Source: Meiothermus granaticius NBRC 107808
GTDB lineage: Bacteria > Deinococcota > Deinococci > Deinococcales > Thermaceae
DNA: 48,974 bases
Direction: 5' to 3'
Assembly (NCBI RefSeq): GCF_003574355.1
Contig: NZ_QWLB01000028.1
Span: forward strand, 1 to 48,974
Shown: one piece after another, positions 40,954 through 48,410 of the stretch
Layout of the letters: each line of letters begins with the position of its first letter
Numbering within the stretch: the first letter of the stretch is position 1
The notes under the pieces: generated by a model
What the model was told of the DNA's origin: nothing
What the model saw: only the letters and a program-made list of their open reading frames with translations
The model's database searches: none
Program-made: the position numbers and the translations under genes

Positions 40954-41967
40954 GTGTTCGCTTACACCGTGCGCCGTCTGCTGCAGATCATCCCCTTGAT
41001 GTTTGCGGCTTCAATTGTGATCTTCACGCTGCTGGCTTTGCAGCCGGGAGATCCAACCGACGAGCTACGCCAGGCCAACCCACGGATCACCCAGGAGCAG
41101 CTCGAGGCCCTTCGCCACGCCTATGGTCTCGACCAACCGATCTACATCCGCTACTTCAAATGGTTGGGCCGAGCTCTACAAGGCGACTTTGGCCAATCCC
41201 GGCAGTATGCGGTACCTGCCGCGCAAAAGGTCTTTGGGGAGCGCCTGCCCAACACCTTGATCCTCTCCGGCAGCGCCTTCCTCTTGGCCCTGTGCGTCGC
41301 CATCCCGGTGGGGATTTTCTCGGCGGTGCGGCAGTACAGCCTGGCGGATAACATCGTCACCACCCTGACCTTCTTGGGCTTCTCGGTCCCGGTATTCGTG
41401 CTGGGAATCTTCTTGCTTTACACCTTCGCGGTCTGGCTGCCGGATAAAATTCCTGGATTCCCGGCCTTTCCTCCGGTGGCTGAGGTGCCCTATACCCCCT
41501 TTTCCGAGGTGCGTTCGGGAACCACCAGCTTCTGGATCTTCCTGCGCAACTGGGCCTGGAACCTAGTGCTTCCGGTGGTTGCCCTTTCGCTCATTCAGAT
41601 GGCCTCCTGGACCCGCTTTATGCGCGGGAGCATGCTCGAGGTGCTCAACCTGGACTTCGTTCGAACCGCACGCAGCAAAGGGCTGTCGGAGCGGACGATC
41701 CTCTACAAACACGCCCTGCGCAACGCCCTGATCCCCATCGTAACCCTGGTGGGCCTGAGCATTCCTGGGGTACTGGCCGGAGCGGTGGTTACCGAGAGCG
41801 TATTCTCCTATCAGGGGATGGGCAGATTGATCCTGGACTCGTTGATCAGCAAAGACTACAACGTGGCCATGGCGGCTTTGGCCATGCTGGCCCTGATCAC
41901 AGCGATCTTCAACCTGGTGGCCGATTTGCTCTACGCGGTGGTAGATCCGCGCATTCGCTACAGCTAA
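40954..41967 (+). CDS. Peptide ABC transporter permease (DppB/OppB type)
   Basis: Inner-membrane permease of 337 residues with six helices. It opens FAYTVRRLLQIIPLMFAASIVIFTLL; LRHAYGLDQPIYIRYFKWLGRALQGDFGQS near residue 51-80 is the family's characteristic region, and the EAA loop is DFVRTARSKGLSERTILYKHALRNALIPIV near 230-259, which docks the ATPase. The ATPase genes are not in this window. GTG at 40954 is set by TAAACT 6 bases upstream. The second permease follows after 9 bases. Confidence 0.93.
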   Translation: MFAYTVRRLLQIIPLMFAASIVIFTLLALQPGDPTDELRQANPRITQEQLEALRHAYGLDQPIYIRYFKWLGRALQGDFGQSRQYAVPAAQKVFGERLPNTLILSGSAFLLALCVAIPVGIFSAVRQYSLADNIVTTLTFLGFSVPVFVLGIFLLYTFAVWLPDKIPGFPAFPPVAEVPYTPFSEVRSGTTSFWIFLRNWAWNLVLPVVALSLIQMASWTRFMRGSMLEVLNLDFVRTARSKGLSERTILYKHALRNALIPIVTLVGLSIPGVLAGAVVTESVFSYQGMGRLILDSLISKDYNVAMAALAMLALITAIFNLVADLLYAVVDPRIRYS

Positions 41968-41976
41968 GGAGAACGG

Positions 41977-43191
41977 ATGGCAGTCCAAGCCCCTTCCATA
42001 CCCCAACCTCGGTCACAGACCCTATGGGCCCTGGCCTGGCGGCGCTTTCGCAAACACAAGCTGGCCCTGGCGGCTTTGGTATATGTTTGCTTGCTGATCG
42101 CAGTGGCGCTCTTTGCCCCGATCCTGGCGCCCTATGACCCCACCGCCCAGCCCTTGAGCGGTGACTTGGCCTCACAGTACTTCCAGCTTCCCTCAGCCCA
42201 GCACTGGCTGGGCACCGATGAGCTGGGCCGAGACGTGTTCTCGCGCATTCTGTATGGGGCCCGCATCGAGATGCTGGTGGGGTTCACCGCGGCCTTGGTC
42301 AGCTTGTTCATCGGGATGGTGCTGGGGATCCTGGCCGGGTATTTCTCTGGGCGGCCCTTCCGCTTCTACCAGGGACCGCTAGCCCAGGGAAGCTCCTGGC
42401 AACCGCTGGGGTTTGCGCTGTGGCGGGTGATCTCCTGGGTAATCTTCTATGGGCTGCTGTACTTCATAGCCGACCTGGCCTGGACCTTGGCCGGCGACGG
42501 GGTACGGGCCTTCTTGGGAGGCGAGCGGGGGGGGCACTGGTTTGCCCTGCTGGGGCTGGTGGTGAGTTGGGGCGCGGTGTTGGCCGCAGGGATATGGGGG
42601 CTTTTTGCCAAGTTTGGCCTGGACCTCGATGTGGTGCTCTCGCGCTTCATTGACTTCATCCTGACCATCCCCAGCCTGCCGCTGCTCCTGGTGCTCTCGG
42701 CATTGCTGCGCGACTCGCAAGGAGCGGTGGGGCAGTGGGCTCAGGCCACGCTGGGCCCCGCCGCCTCGGTACTGATCATCATCACCGTGCTGGTGATTTT
42801 TGGCTGGATCAGCACCGCTCGCCTGGTGCGCGGGGCGGTGCTCTCCTTGCGGGAGCAGGACTTTGTGACGGCCGCGCAGGCCCTGGGCTCCAGCGAGGTG
42901 CGGGTGATGTTCCGCCACCTGCTGCCCAACGTCACTGCGCCGCTGGTCATCAACACCACCCTCGAGGTCGGCAACGCCATCCTGAGCGAGTCCATCCTGT
43001 CCTATCTGGGCTTCGGCATCCAGGAACCGGTGCCGAGCTGGGGCAACATGCTCAGCCGGGCCCAGGACTACTTGTTCTCCGCCCCCCACCTGCTGTTCGC
43101 TCCGGGGATTATGATCTTCCTGACCATTCTGGCCTTCAACTACCTGGGGGATGGCCTGCGCGATGCCCTCGACCCGCGCAGCCGCCTGTAG
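41977..43191 (+). CDS. Peptide ABC transporter permease (DppC/OppC type) with extra membrane insert
   Basis: Second permease, 404 residues instead of the usual 280-320. Normal parts: WRRFRKHKLALAALVYVCLLIAVALFAPILAPYDP at the start, HWLGTDELGRDVFSRILYGAR near residue 73-93, the EAA loop FVTAAQALGSSEVRVMFRHLLPNVTAPL near 295-322, and SYLGFGIQEPVPSWGNML near 340. Between GYFSG (near 124) and SRFIDFILTIPSLPLLL (near 222) lies an insert of about 85 residues with two predicted helices (WVIFYGLLYFIADLAW and HWFALLGLVVSWGAVLAAGIWGLF). AAGGAG precedes the ATG. Confidence 0.9.
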   Translation: MAVQAPSIPQPRSQTLWALAWRRFRKHKLALAALVYVCLLIAVALFAPILAPYDPTAQPLSGDLASQYFQLPSAQHWLGTDELGRDVFSRILYGARIEMLVGFTAALVSLFIGMVLGILAGYFSGRPFRFYQGPLAQGSSWQPLGFALWRVISWVIFYGLLYFIADLAWTLAGDGVRAFLGGERGGHWFALLGLVVSWGAVLAAGIWGLFAKFGLDLDVVLSRFIDFILTIPSLPLLLVLSALLRDSQGAVGQWAQATLGPAASVLIIITVLVIFGWISTARLVRGAVLSLREQDFVTAAQALGSSEVRVMFRHLLPNVTAPLVINTTLEVGNAILSESILSYLGFGIQEPVPSWGNMLSRAQDYLFSAPHLLFAPGIMIFLTILAFNYLGDGLRDALDPRSRL

Positions 43192-43227
43192 GGCGGTAGG
43201 CCCTGCCTGCCTCGCTTCGATCCGGTA

Positions 43228-43755
43228 TCAGAGGCGCTTTAGCCAGCCCCGGTCTTCCTCGGCGGGTCGTACGGGCCAACGCCCTTCTTGCACGTGCAGC
43301 CTGACCTCTTCCACCGCTTTCTGGGCCGACTCGATCCAGGCTTCTGGATAGGCCCCAGCCTTGGCGGCAAACTCCTCTTGGTCGACCACCAGGCAGGTGT
43401 GGTCGGCCTTGCAGCGCACATCGAGCTCGAGGTCGTACTGCCAGATCCGGCCAGGCTCGAAGCGGGGCGGGGTTTGAATGTTCCAGTAGTACTCCAAAAC
43501 CCGGCCCTGGGGGTCTAGGTCGGGCCCACCGGAATACCACCCCCCTTCGAAAAAGGCCACGTAGCCCTGATGGTCAACCGGCAGGGTCTGGCCCCGGCTC
43601 TCATGGTGGAACTCGAAGCCCAGGGGCATGTGCAGCAGCACCGCCCCCTCGCGGATCTCTACCACCTGGCCCATCCACCAGTAGTGAAGCCGCTGCTGCG
43701 GATACTTCCAGAACTCCAGGCGCAGGGTCTGGCCCTGCCGGTAAGGGGGACGCAC
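43228..43755 (-). CDS. DUF402 family protein
   Basis: A 175-residue protein of the DUF402 (FomD/Ntdp-like) fold, whose studied members are metal-dependent nucleotide or phosphate-ester hydrolases. LEFWKYPQQRLHYWWMGQV, then VDHQGYVAFFEGGWYSGG, WNIQTPPRFEPGRIWQYDLELDV and VVDQEEFAAK near residue 124 follow the family order, including the acidic DLELDV/VDQEEF metal-binding residues. GTG at 43755 has TAAACT 6 bases upstream; that box starts with the stop codon of the HD-GYP gene. The substrate is unknown. Confidence 0.85.
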   Translation of the reverse strand: MRPPYRQGQTLRLEFWKYPQQRLHYWWMGQVVEIREGAVLLHMPLGFEFHHESRGQTLPVDHQGYVAFFEGGWYSGGPDLDPQGRVLEYYWNIQTPPRFEPGRIWQYDLELDVRCKADHTCLVVDQEEFAAKAGAYPEAWIESAQKAVEEVRLHVQEGRWPVRPAEEDRGWLKRL

Positions 43756-43761
43756 CCCCTC

Positions 43762-43767
43762 AGTTTA
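43762..43767 (-). promoter_or_regulatory. -10 box of the DUF402 gene
   Basis: TAAACT on the reverse strand, 6 bases before the GTG at 43755. Its TAA is also the stop of the HD-GYP gene. Confidence 0.5.
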
Positions 43768-46341
43768 GTTCAGGTAGGGCTCTTCTTCTGGATGGGCCTC
43801 GAGCCAGGCCGTTAGGGCACAGACCACCTGCCCATCCAGGGTAACCCCCGACTGGCGGGCCAGCTCCGCCAGGGCCTCGCTCCGGCTCCAGGCCCGTTTG
43901 TAGGGCCGGGCCTGGGTGAGGGCATCATAGACATCCACCACCGCAAAAATGCGGGCCTCGAGGGGGATGGCTTCCCCCTTGAGCCCCAGGGGATACCCCG
44001 AACCATCCAGCCGCTCGTGGTGGTAGCGCACCACATTGAGGGCGCTGGGGGGAAGAAAGGTCAGATCCTGGACCATCCCAAAACCGATGTCGCAGTGCCG
44101 CTTCATCAGGCTCCATTCCTCCGCATCCAGCTTGCCCGGCTTGAAGAGAATCGCATCGGGGATGGCCAGCTTACCCAAATCGTGCAGATAGGCCCCCAGG
44201 CGCAGGCCCTCGAGGTCATCAAAACCCAGCTGTTGGCCCAAGGCCATCGAAAGGGCCACCACCCGGTCGGTATGCCCTTTGGTTTCGATGTCCCGAAGTT
44301 CCAACCCCAGCCCCAGGGAGCGCAGGGCCGCCTCACGGGTCTGGGTGATCTCCTCGAGGTAGGTCACCCGCTCCAAGGCCCGTTCCACCCGCCGCGCGGT
44401 GGTCTCGAAGAGGGCGATGTTTTCTGGGCTGATCGGGCGGGGGGTTCCAAAGCTGCCCAGGGCCAGCATCCCGTGAACACGCCCCCCGGTCCACAGCGGG
44501 GTATACACCACCGAGCGAAGGCCACTGGCCTTGACCACGGGGTTACAGGGCTCCCATGCGGCGTAGTCCTCGATGCACATGGTTTTCCCGGTCAAGCGGT
44601 CCTCATGGATGGGAAAGGTTTGGAAGAAGCTCTGCTGAGCAGTATCACAGCCTACGGTAAACACCTGCTTGGCATGCAGCAGGTCGTCCTCTTCTGGGTG
44701 CAGGGCATACAGGGCCGCCGCATTGAAGCCGGTCAGGGAGAGCAGGGTCTCCAAAGCCCGGCGGGCGATTTCCAGCGGGTCGCTGAGCGTCTCGAGGTCG
44801 GCGGACATCTCCACCAAAGCCCGGTAGTCCTCGGCTTGTTTACGGGCGGTCTCTAGGGCATGCTGCCGGGAGATGGCCACCCCTGCCACCTTGGCCAGCA
44901 CCTCGAGGCTATAGCGGTCTTGGGGGGCAATCTCGCCCCCGGCCCCGGCGGTGTCCACCGAAAGCACCCCCACCACCCGGCCCTCAGGGTCGCTGAGCGG
45001 CACCCCCAGGTAGGCTGCGGTGGTTCTAGTTCCCGATAGGTATACAGCCTGGGGCGTGCTCGAGGCATCCGGGAGATACAGGGCCGAGCGGCGGGCCAGC
45101 ACCTCCCAGGCCAGCCCGGCCCCCCGGGCCCGCCGGGTTCCCACCAGCCCCTCCGCCAGATACCCTGCCGCAGCCACCACCTCCATCACCTCGGCTTGGG
45201 GGTCATAGAGGGAGAGCAGCGCGGTGGAGGCTTTGGTCCAGACCAGGGCCTCCTTGACCGTGAGCTCGAAGACCTCCCGGGTAGAGCGGGCCGGGGTCAG
45301 GCTTTGCCCGGCCCGGGATAGGGCCTGAAGGCGGCCCAGCTCGCGTGCTTGAGCGGCCTGGGCCTCGAGCCGCCCCAGCACCTGCCCCACCCCTCTCCCC
45401 AGCGCCTCCAACAAGGAGCGGTCTTCGCGGGAAAAGGGGTCCCTCGAGTACAGGTTCAGTACCCCCAAGACCTCGCCCGCCGCATCGAAGAGCGGAACAA
45501 AGACCCCGTACTTTTCAGGCTCGTGCTCGAACCCCGGCAAGTTGTAGACTTCCGGATTATCCAGGTCGGTCATCTGTATGGCCCGCTCGCGCGCGGCTTT
45601 CCAGGACATCCCTCGCCCCTCGGGAATCCGCCTTCCAAAGGGTTCACGCCAATTAACCCCTGCCACCACGATCAGCTCATGCCCCTCGCGGCGCAACACC
45701 GCAGCCCGCTGCTCCCCCAGAATCTCCAGGGCCAGCTTGGGGAGGGCCTGCCATAGGGCCTCGGCTTCCCGAAAACCCGAGAGGGTACCCAGCGCACGCG
45801 CCAGCCCTTCCTCGCGACGCAACCGGGCCTGGGTGCGCATGCGCTCCTTTAGGGTTTGGAGCACCACCCCCAGGCTCAGGGCCAGCTCCTGGGCTAGCTC
45901 CCGGGCCTCTGCTGAGGGGGGTTCATCCGCGCTGCGGTCCAGGCATAACCAGGCCTCCACCCGTCCCTCTAGCGGAACCGGTACCACCAAGGCCCAGCGG
46001 AACTGGGCCATCTCGAGCCTGTCTGGGGGCTCGAGCCCGCTCAACTCCAGACGCACCGCATTGACCCGGGCAACCCCGGCCAAGGCCTCCTCCAGGCTGC
46101 CGCCATACCAGCGCAGTTCGCTGTCCAGGCTCAAGCGATACCCGGTAGGCTCCAACTGGTAACCTTGCAGCGCGATGAAGCGGTACACCCGGCCCTCCCG
46201 CAGCAGCACCGAACCGGCGCTGAACCCTGGGATCAGCTCGAGGGCCCCCTCCAGCGCACGCCGCAGGAGGGTTTCCACGTCTGGGCTGGCGACCAGGCTA
46301 CGCAACAGGGTGAGCAGTTGCCGGTGGGGGTCCAACATCAA
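43765..46341 (-). CDS. Multi-GAF HD-GYP cyclic di-GMP phosphodiesterase
   Basis: Cytoplasmic 858-residue protein with four GAF-like domains (about residues 5-160, 185-325, 350-495, 510-670) followed by an HD-GYP domain (about 680-840). Catalytic features: GHTDRVVALSMALG, YLHDLGKLAIPDAILFKPGKLD (HD pair), MKRHCDIGF, VRYHHERLDGSGYPLGLKG (the GYP motif) and FAVVDVYDALTQARPYK. The GAF series probably senses small molecules or redox state. The start is the TTG at 46341 (TAAGCT 6 bases upstream) or the ATG at 46338. It would degrade c-di-GMP made by the two GGDEF proteins upstream in the window. Confidence 0.92.
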   Translation of the reverse strand: MMLDPHRQLLTLLRSLVASPDVETLLRRALEGALELIPGFSAGSVLLREGRVYRFIALQGYQLEPTGYRLSLDSELRWYGGSLEEALAGVARVNAVRLELSGLEPPDRLEMAQFRWALVVPVPLEGRVEAWLCLDRSADEPPSAEARELAQELALSLGVVLQTLKERMRTQARLRREEGLARALGTLSGFREAEALWQALPKLALEILGEQRAAVLRREGHELIVVAGVNWREPFGRRIPEGRGMSWKAARERAIQMTDLDNPEVYNLPGFEHEPEKYGVFVPLFDAAGEVLGVLNLYSRDPFSREDRSLLEALGRGVGQVLGRLEAQAAQARELGRLQALSRAGQSLTPARSTREVFELTVKEALVWTKASTALLSLYDPQAEVMEVVAAAGYLAEGLVGTRRARGAGLAWEVLARRSALYLPDASSTPQAVYLSGTRTTAAYLGVPLSDPEGRVVGVLSVDTAGAGGEIAPQDRYSLEVLAKVAGVAISRQHALETARKQAEDYRALVEMSADLETLSDPLEIARRALETLLSLTGFNAAALYALHPEEDDLLHAKQVFTVGCDTAQQSFFQTFPIHEDRLTGKTMCIEDYAAWEPCNPVVKASGLRSVVYTPLWTGGRVHGMLALGSFGTPRPISPENIALFETTARRVERALERVTYLEEITQTREAALRSLGLGLELRDIETKGHTDRVVALSMALGQQLGFDDLEGLRLGAYLHDLGKLAIPDAILFKPGKLDAEEWSLMKRHCDIGFGMVQDLTFLPPSALNVVRYHHERLDGSGYPLGLKGEAIPLEARIFAVVDVYDALTQARPYKRAWSRSEALAELARQSGVTLDGQVVCALTAWLEAHPEEEPYLN

Positions 46342-46347
46342 GTATCT

Positions 46348-46353
46348 AGCTTA
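46348..46353 (-). promoter_or_regulatory. -10 box of the HD-GYP gene
   Basis: TAAGCT on the reverse strand, 6 bases before the TTG at 46341. Confidence 0.4.
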
Positions 46354-46503
46354 GGGGAGTGCCGCCGGAACTCGAGGTTAGCCATCACAAAACCCCGATA
46401 CGGGAAAACCCCCACCCCCCTGCAAAACGGTCTCAAACCCAGCAGGGAGGCAATTGCGCCCCCTCTCCTTTCCCTAAACCCCCTTTGCCTTCAAAATAAG
46501 GGC

Positions 46504-47679
46504 ATGCTTCGCAGCGTGGCCGCCCCCGCCCTGGCCAACACGGCCCCCGCTAGCCGGGCGCTCATGCAGGCGCTGGTGTTTTATCCTTCAATCCCGCGCT
46601 ATGTGGCCAGCCGGATGCTGGGCAAACGCTACCCGGCCCGCGCGCTGCCCCTGCGCCTGAGCTCCTTGCCCGAGCCGGAGCGCCCGGAGGGGTTCGAGCG
46701 ACTCAAGGTGCGGCTGAGCGGAATCTGTGGCTCGGATCTGGCCCTGCTCTACGGCAAGAACTCCCCCTCGCTCTCCCCTATGTTTTCCTTTCCGGCGGTG
46801 CTGGGGCATGAGATCCTGGCCGAGCTGGGGGGGGTGCGGGTGGTGGTCAACCCGGTGTTGTCGTGCCTCGAGCGGGGCTTGCCGGAGTGCCCCGCCTGTG
46901 CCCGGGGCGACGACCATCTTTGCCAAAACGTCACCGAGGGCAACTTTGCCCCTGGGATGCTGGGGTTTTGCGCCGATCTTCCGGGCGGCTGGGCCCAGCG
47001 GATCGTGGTCCATCGGGAGCGCATCTTCCCGGTGGATGAGCGCGTTCCCGATGAACGGGCTGTGCTGACCGAGCCGATGGCGGTGGCCGTTCACGGCATT
47101 CACACCGCCTTAGCCCGGGATTGGCCCAAGGAGCTGTTGGTGGTGGGGGCGGGAACCATCGGCCTGGTTACGGTTAAAGCCCTGCGGGTGATGGGCTATA
47201 CCGGAGTGCTGCACGTGGTGGCCCGCCGCAGCCGGCAAGCCGAGCTGGCCCGGTCCCTGGGGGCCGATCATATCCACCCCTCCACCCAAGCGGCCCAGCA
47301 AGCCACCGGGGCCCGGCGCTACCGGGGCCTTCTGGGGGCTACCGCATGGCGGGGCGGCTACGAAGCGGTGGTCGAGGCTTCTGGCTCGCCGGGGGGGCTG
47401 CAAGAAGCCAGTTGGGCGGTGCGCGAGGGGGGGCGGGTGCTGCTGCTGGGGGCCCCCGGAATGGCCCTGCACGACTTCTCGCCCTATTGGTTCCGTGAGG
47501 TTCGGCTTTTCGGCAGCTACTGCTATAGCTGGGACACCTTCGCCCAGACCGTGAAGATGCTGACCGAGGCTGAGGGGCTGGAAGCCCTGGTGAGCCAGCG
47601 TTTTCCCCTCGAGGCCTGGCCCGAGGCCTTAGGGGCGGCTTCCGCCAAGAAGGGCGTAAAGGTGGTTTTTCAACCGTGA
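46504..47679 (+). CDS. Zinc-dependent alcohol dehydrogenase-like protein (MDR family)
   Basis: Medium-chain dehydrogenase/reductase of 391 residues. SGICGSDLALLYG near residue 75-87 has the catalytic-zinc Cys, VLGHEILAEL near 99 the GHE motif, and four Cys in VLSCLERGLPECPACARGDDHLC (about 118-140) form the structural zinc site. VVGAGTIGLVTVKAL near 215 is the NAD(P) loop. The first 20 residues (to MQALVFYPSIPRY) are unlike relatives, so the ATG at 46564 is a good alternative start. Substrate unknown. The next gene overlaps by 4 bases. Confidence 0.85.
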   Translation: MLRSVAAPALANTAPASRALMQALVFYPSIPRYVASRMLGKRYPARALPLRLSSLPEPERPEGFERLKVRLSGICGSDLALLYGKNSPSLSPMFSFPAVLGHEILAELGGVRVVVNPVLSCLERGLPECPACARGDDHLCQNVTEGNFAPGMLGFCADLPGGWAQRIVVHRERIFPVDERVPDERAVLTEPMAVAVHGIHTALARDWPKELLVVGAGTIGLVTVKALRVMGYTGVLHVVARRSRQAELARSLGADHIHPSTQAAQQATGARRYRGLLGATAWRGGYEAVVEASGSPGGLQEASWAVREGGRVLLLGAPGMALHDFSPYWFREVRLFGSYCYSWDTFAQTVKMLTEAEGLEALVSQRFPLEAWPEALGAASAKKGVKVVFQP

Positions 47680-48410
47680 AGCCCGCCGCACCCCGCGCAG
47701 GGCCTGGCTCGAGGTTCAGCGTGCGCCAGGTGACCGATCCGCACGACCCCGCGGTCGAGGCCTTTGGTCGTTTGCAACAACAGATCTACTTTGAGCCCGA
47801 GCTGCTGATCCCGCCCCCGGTGATCCGGGCCCTGCTGGCCCTTCCCGCTGGCGAGCGGGGCAACTTCCTGGTGGTGGCAGAAGAAGGAGGGGTTTTGCTG
47901 GGGGGAACCTTTTTCCATTACCTTCGTCTGCCCAATACCGGGTTTTCCAGCTTCATGGGGGTTGCCCCGTCGGCCAGGGGCCAGGGGATTGCCCGGCGCC
48001 TGCACCAACAGCGCTTCGCGGTGCTGGATCAGGCCGCAGGGGGGAAGGTGGAGGGGGTTTTCATTGACGTGGTGGCCCCCGAGCGGCTTAGCCCAGAGGC
48101 GCTCGAGGCCGAACGACGGGTCGGCTCAGACCCGCTGGCCCGCCGACAGGCCTTTGCCGCGCTGGGGTTCAGTCGGGTGGATCTGCGGTATGAACAACCG
48201 GTGGGGGGGCCTGGGGGAGGGCCGGTGACCCATCTGGACCTGCTGTATTGCCCGCACCAGCCCACCGAGTGGGTTCCCACGGAGCGGGTGCTCGAGACCC
48301 TGCGGGCCTACTGGCGGCCCTGGCTGGGGGAACAACGGGCTGAGCAGGAAGTGGAAAAGCTGCGCCAGCGAGCCAAAGGAGCCCGGCTGCGGCTACTCCC
48401 GGCGGCCTGA
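47676..48410 (+). CDS. GNAT family acetyltransferase
   Basis: A 244-residue protein with a GNAT acetyl-CoA site (FSSFMGVAPSARGQGIARRLHQQ, motif A, near residue 89-111) after an N-terminal part FSVRQVTDPHDPAVEAF typical of the fold; a C-terminal extension of about 60 residues (YCPHQPTEWVPTERV, then a charged helix) is not part of the core. The GTG at 47676 overlaps the dehydrogenase stop (GTGA), so the two are coupled, hinting at a shared pathway. The acetyl acceptor is unknown. The last 18 bases overlap the convergent phosphoribosyltransferase gene. Confidence 0.85.
   Translation: MKPAAPRAGPGSRFSVRQVTDPHDPAVEAFGRLQQQIYFEPELLIPPPVIRALLALPAGERGNFLVVAEEGGVLLGGTFFHYLRLPNTGFSSFMGVAPSARGQGIARRLHQQRFAVLDQAAGGKVEGVFIDVVAPERLSPEALEAERRVGSDPLARRQAFAALGFSRVDLRYEQPVGGPGGGPVTHLDLLYCPHQPTEWVPTERVLETLRAYWRPWLGEQRAEQEVEKLRQRAKGARLRLLPAA

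Noticed and set aside
46165-46503. N-terminal extension of the dehydrogenase
   Set aside because: It overlaps the start of the HD-GYP gene on the other strand and adds sequence unlike the family.
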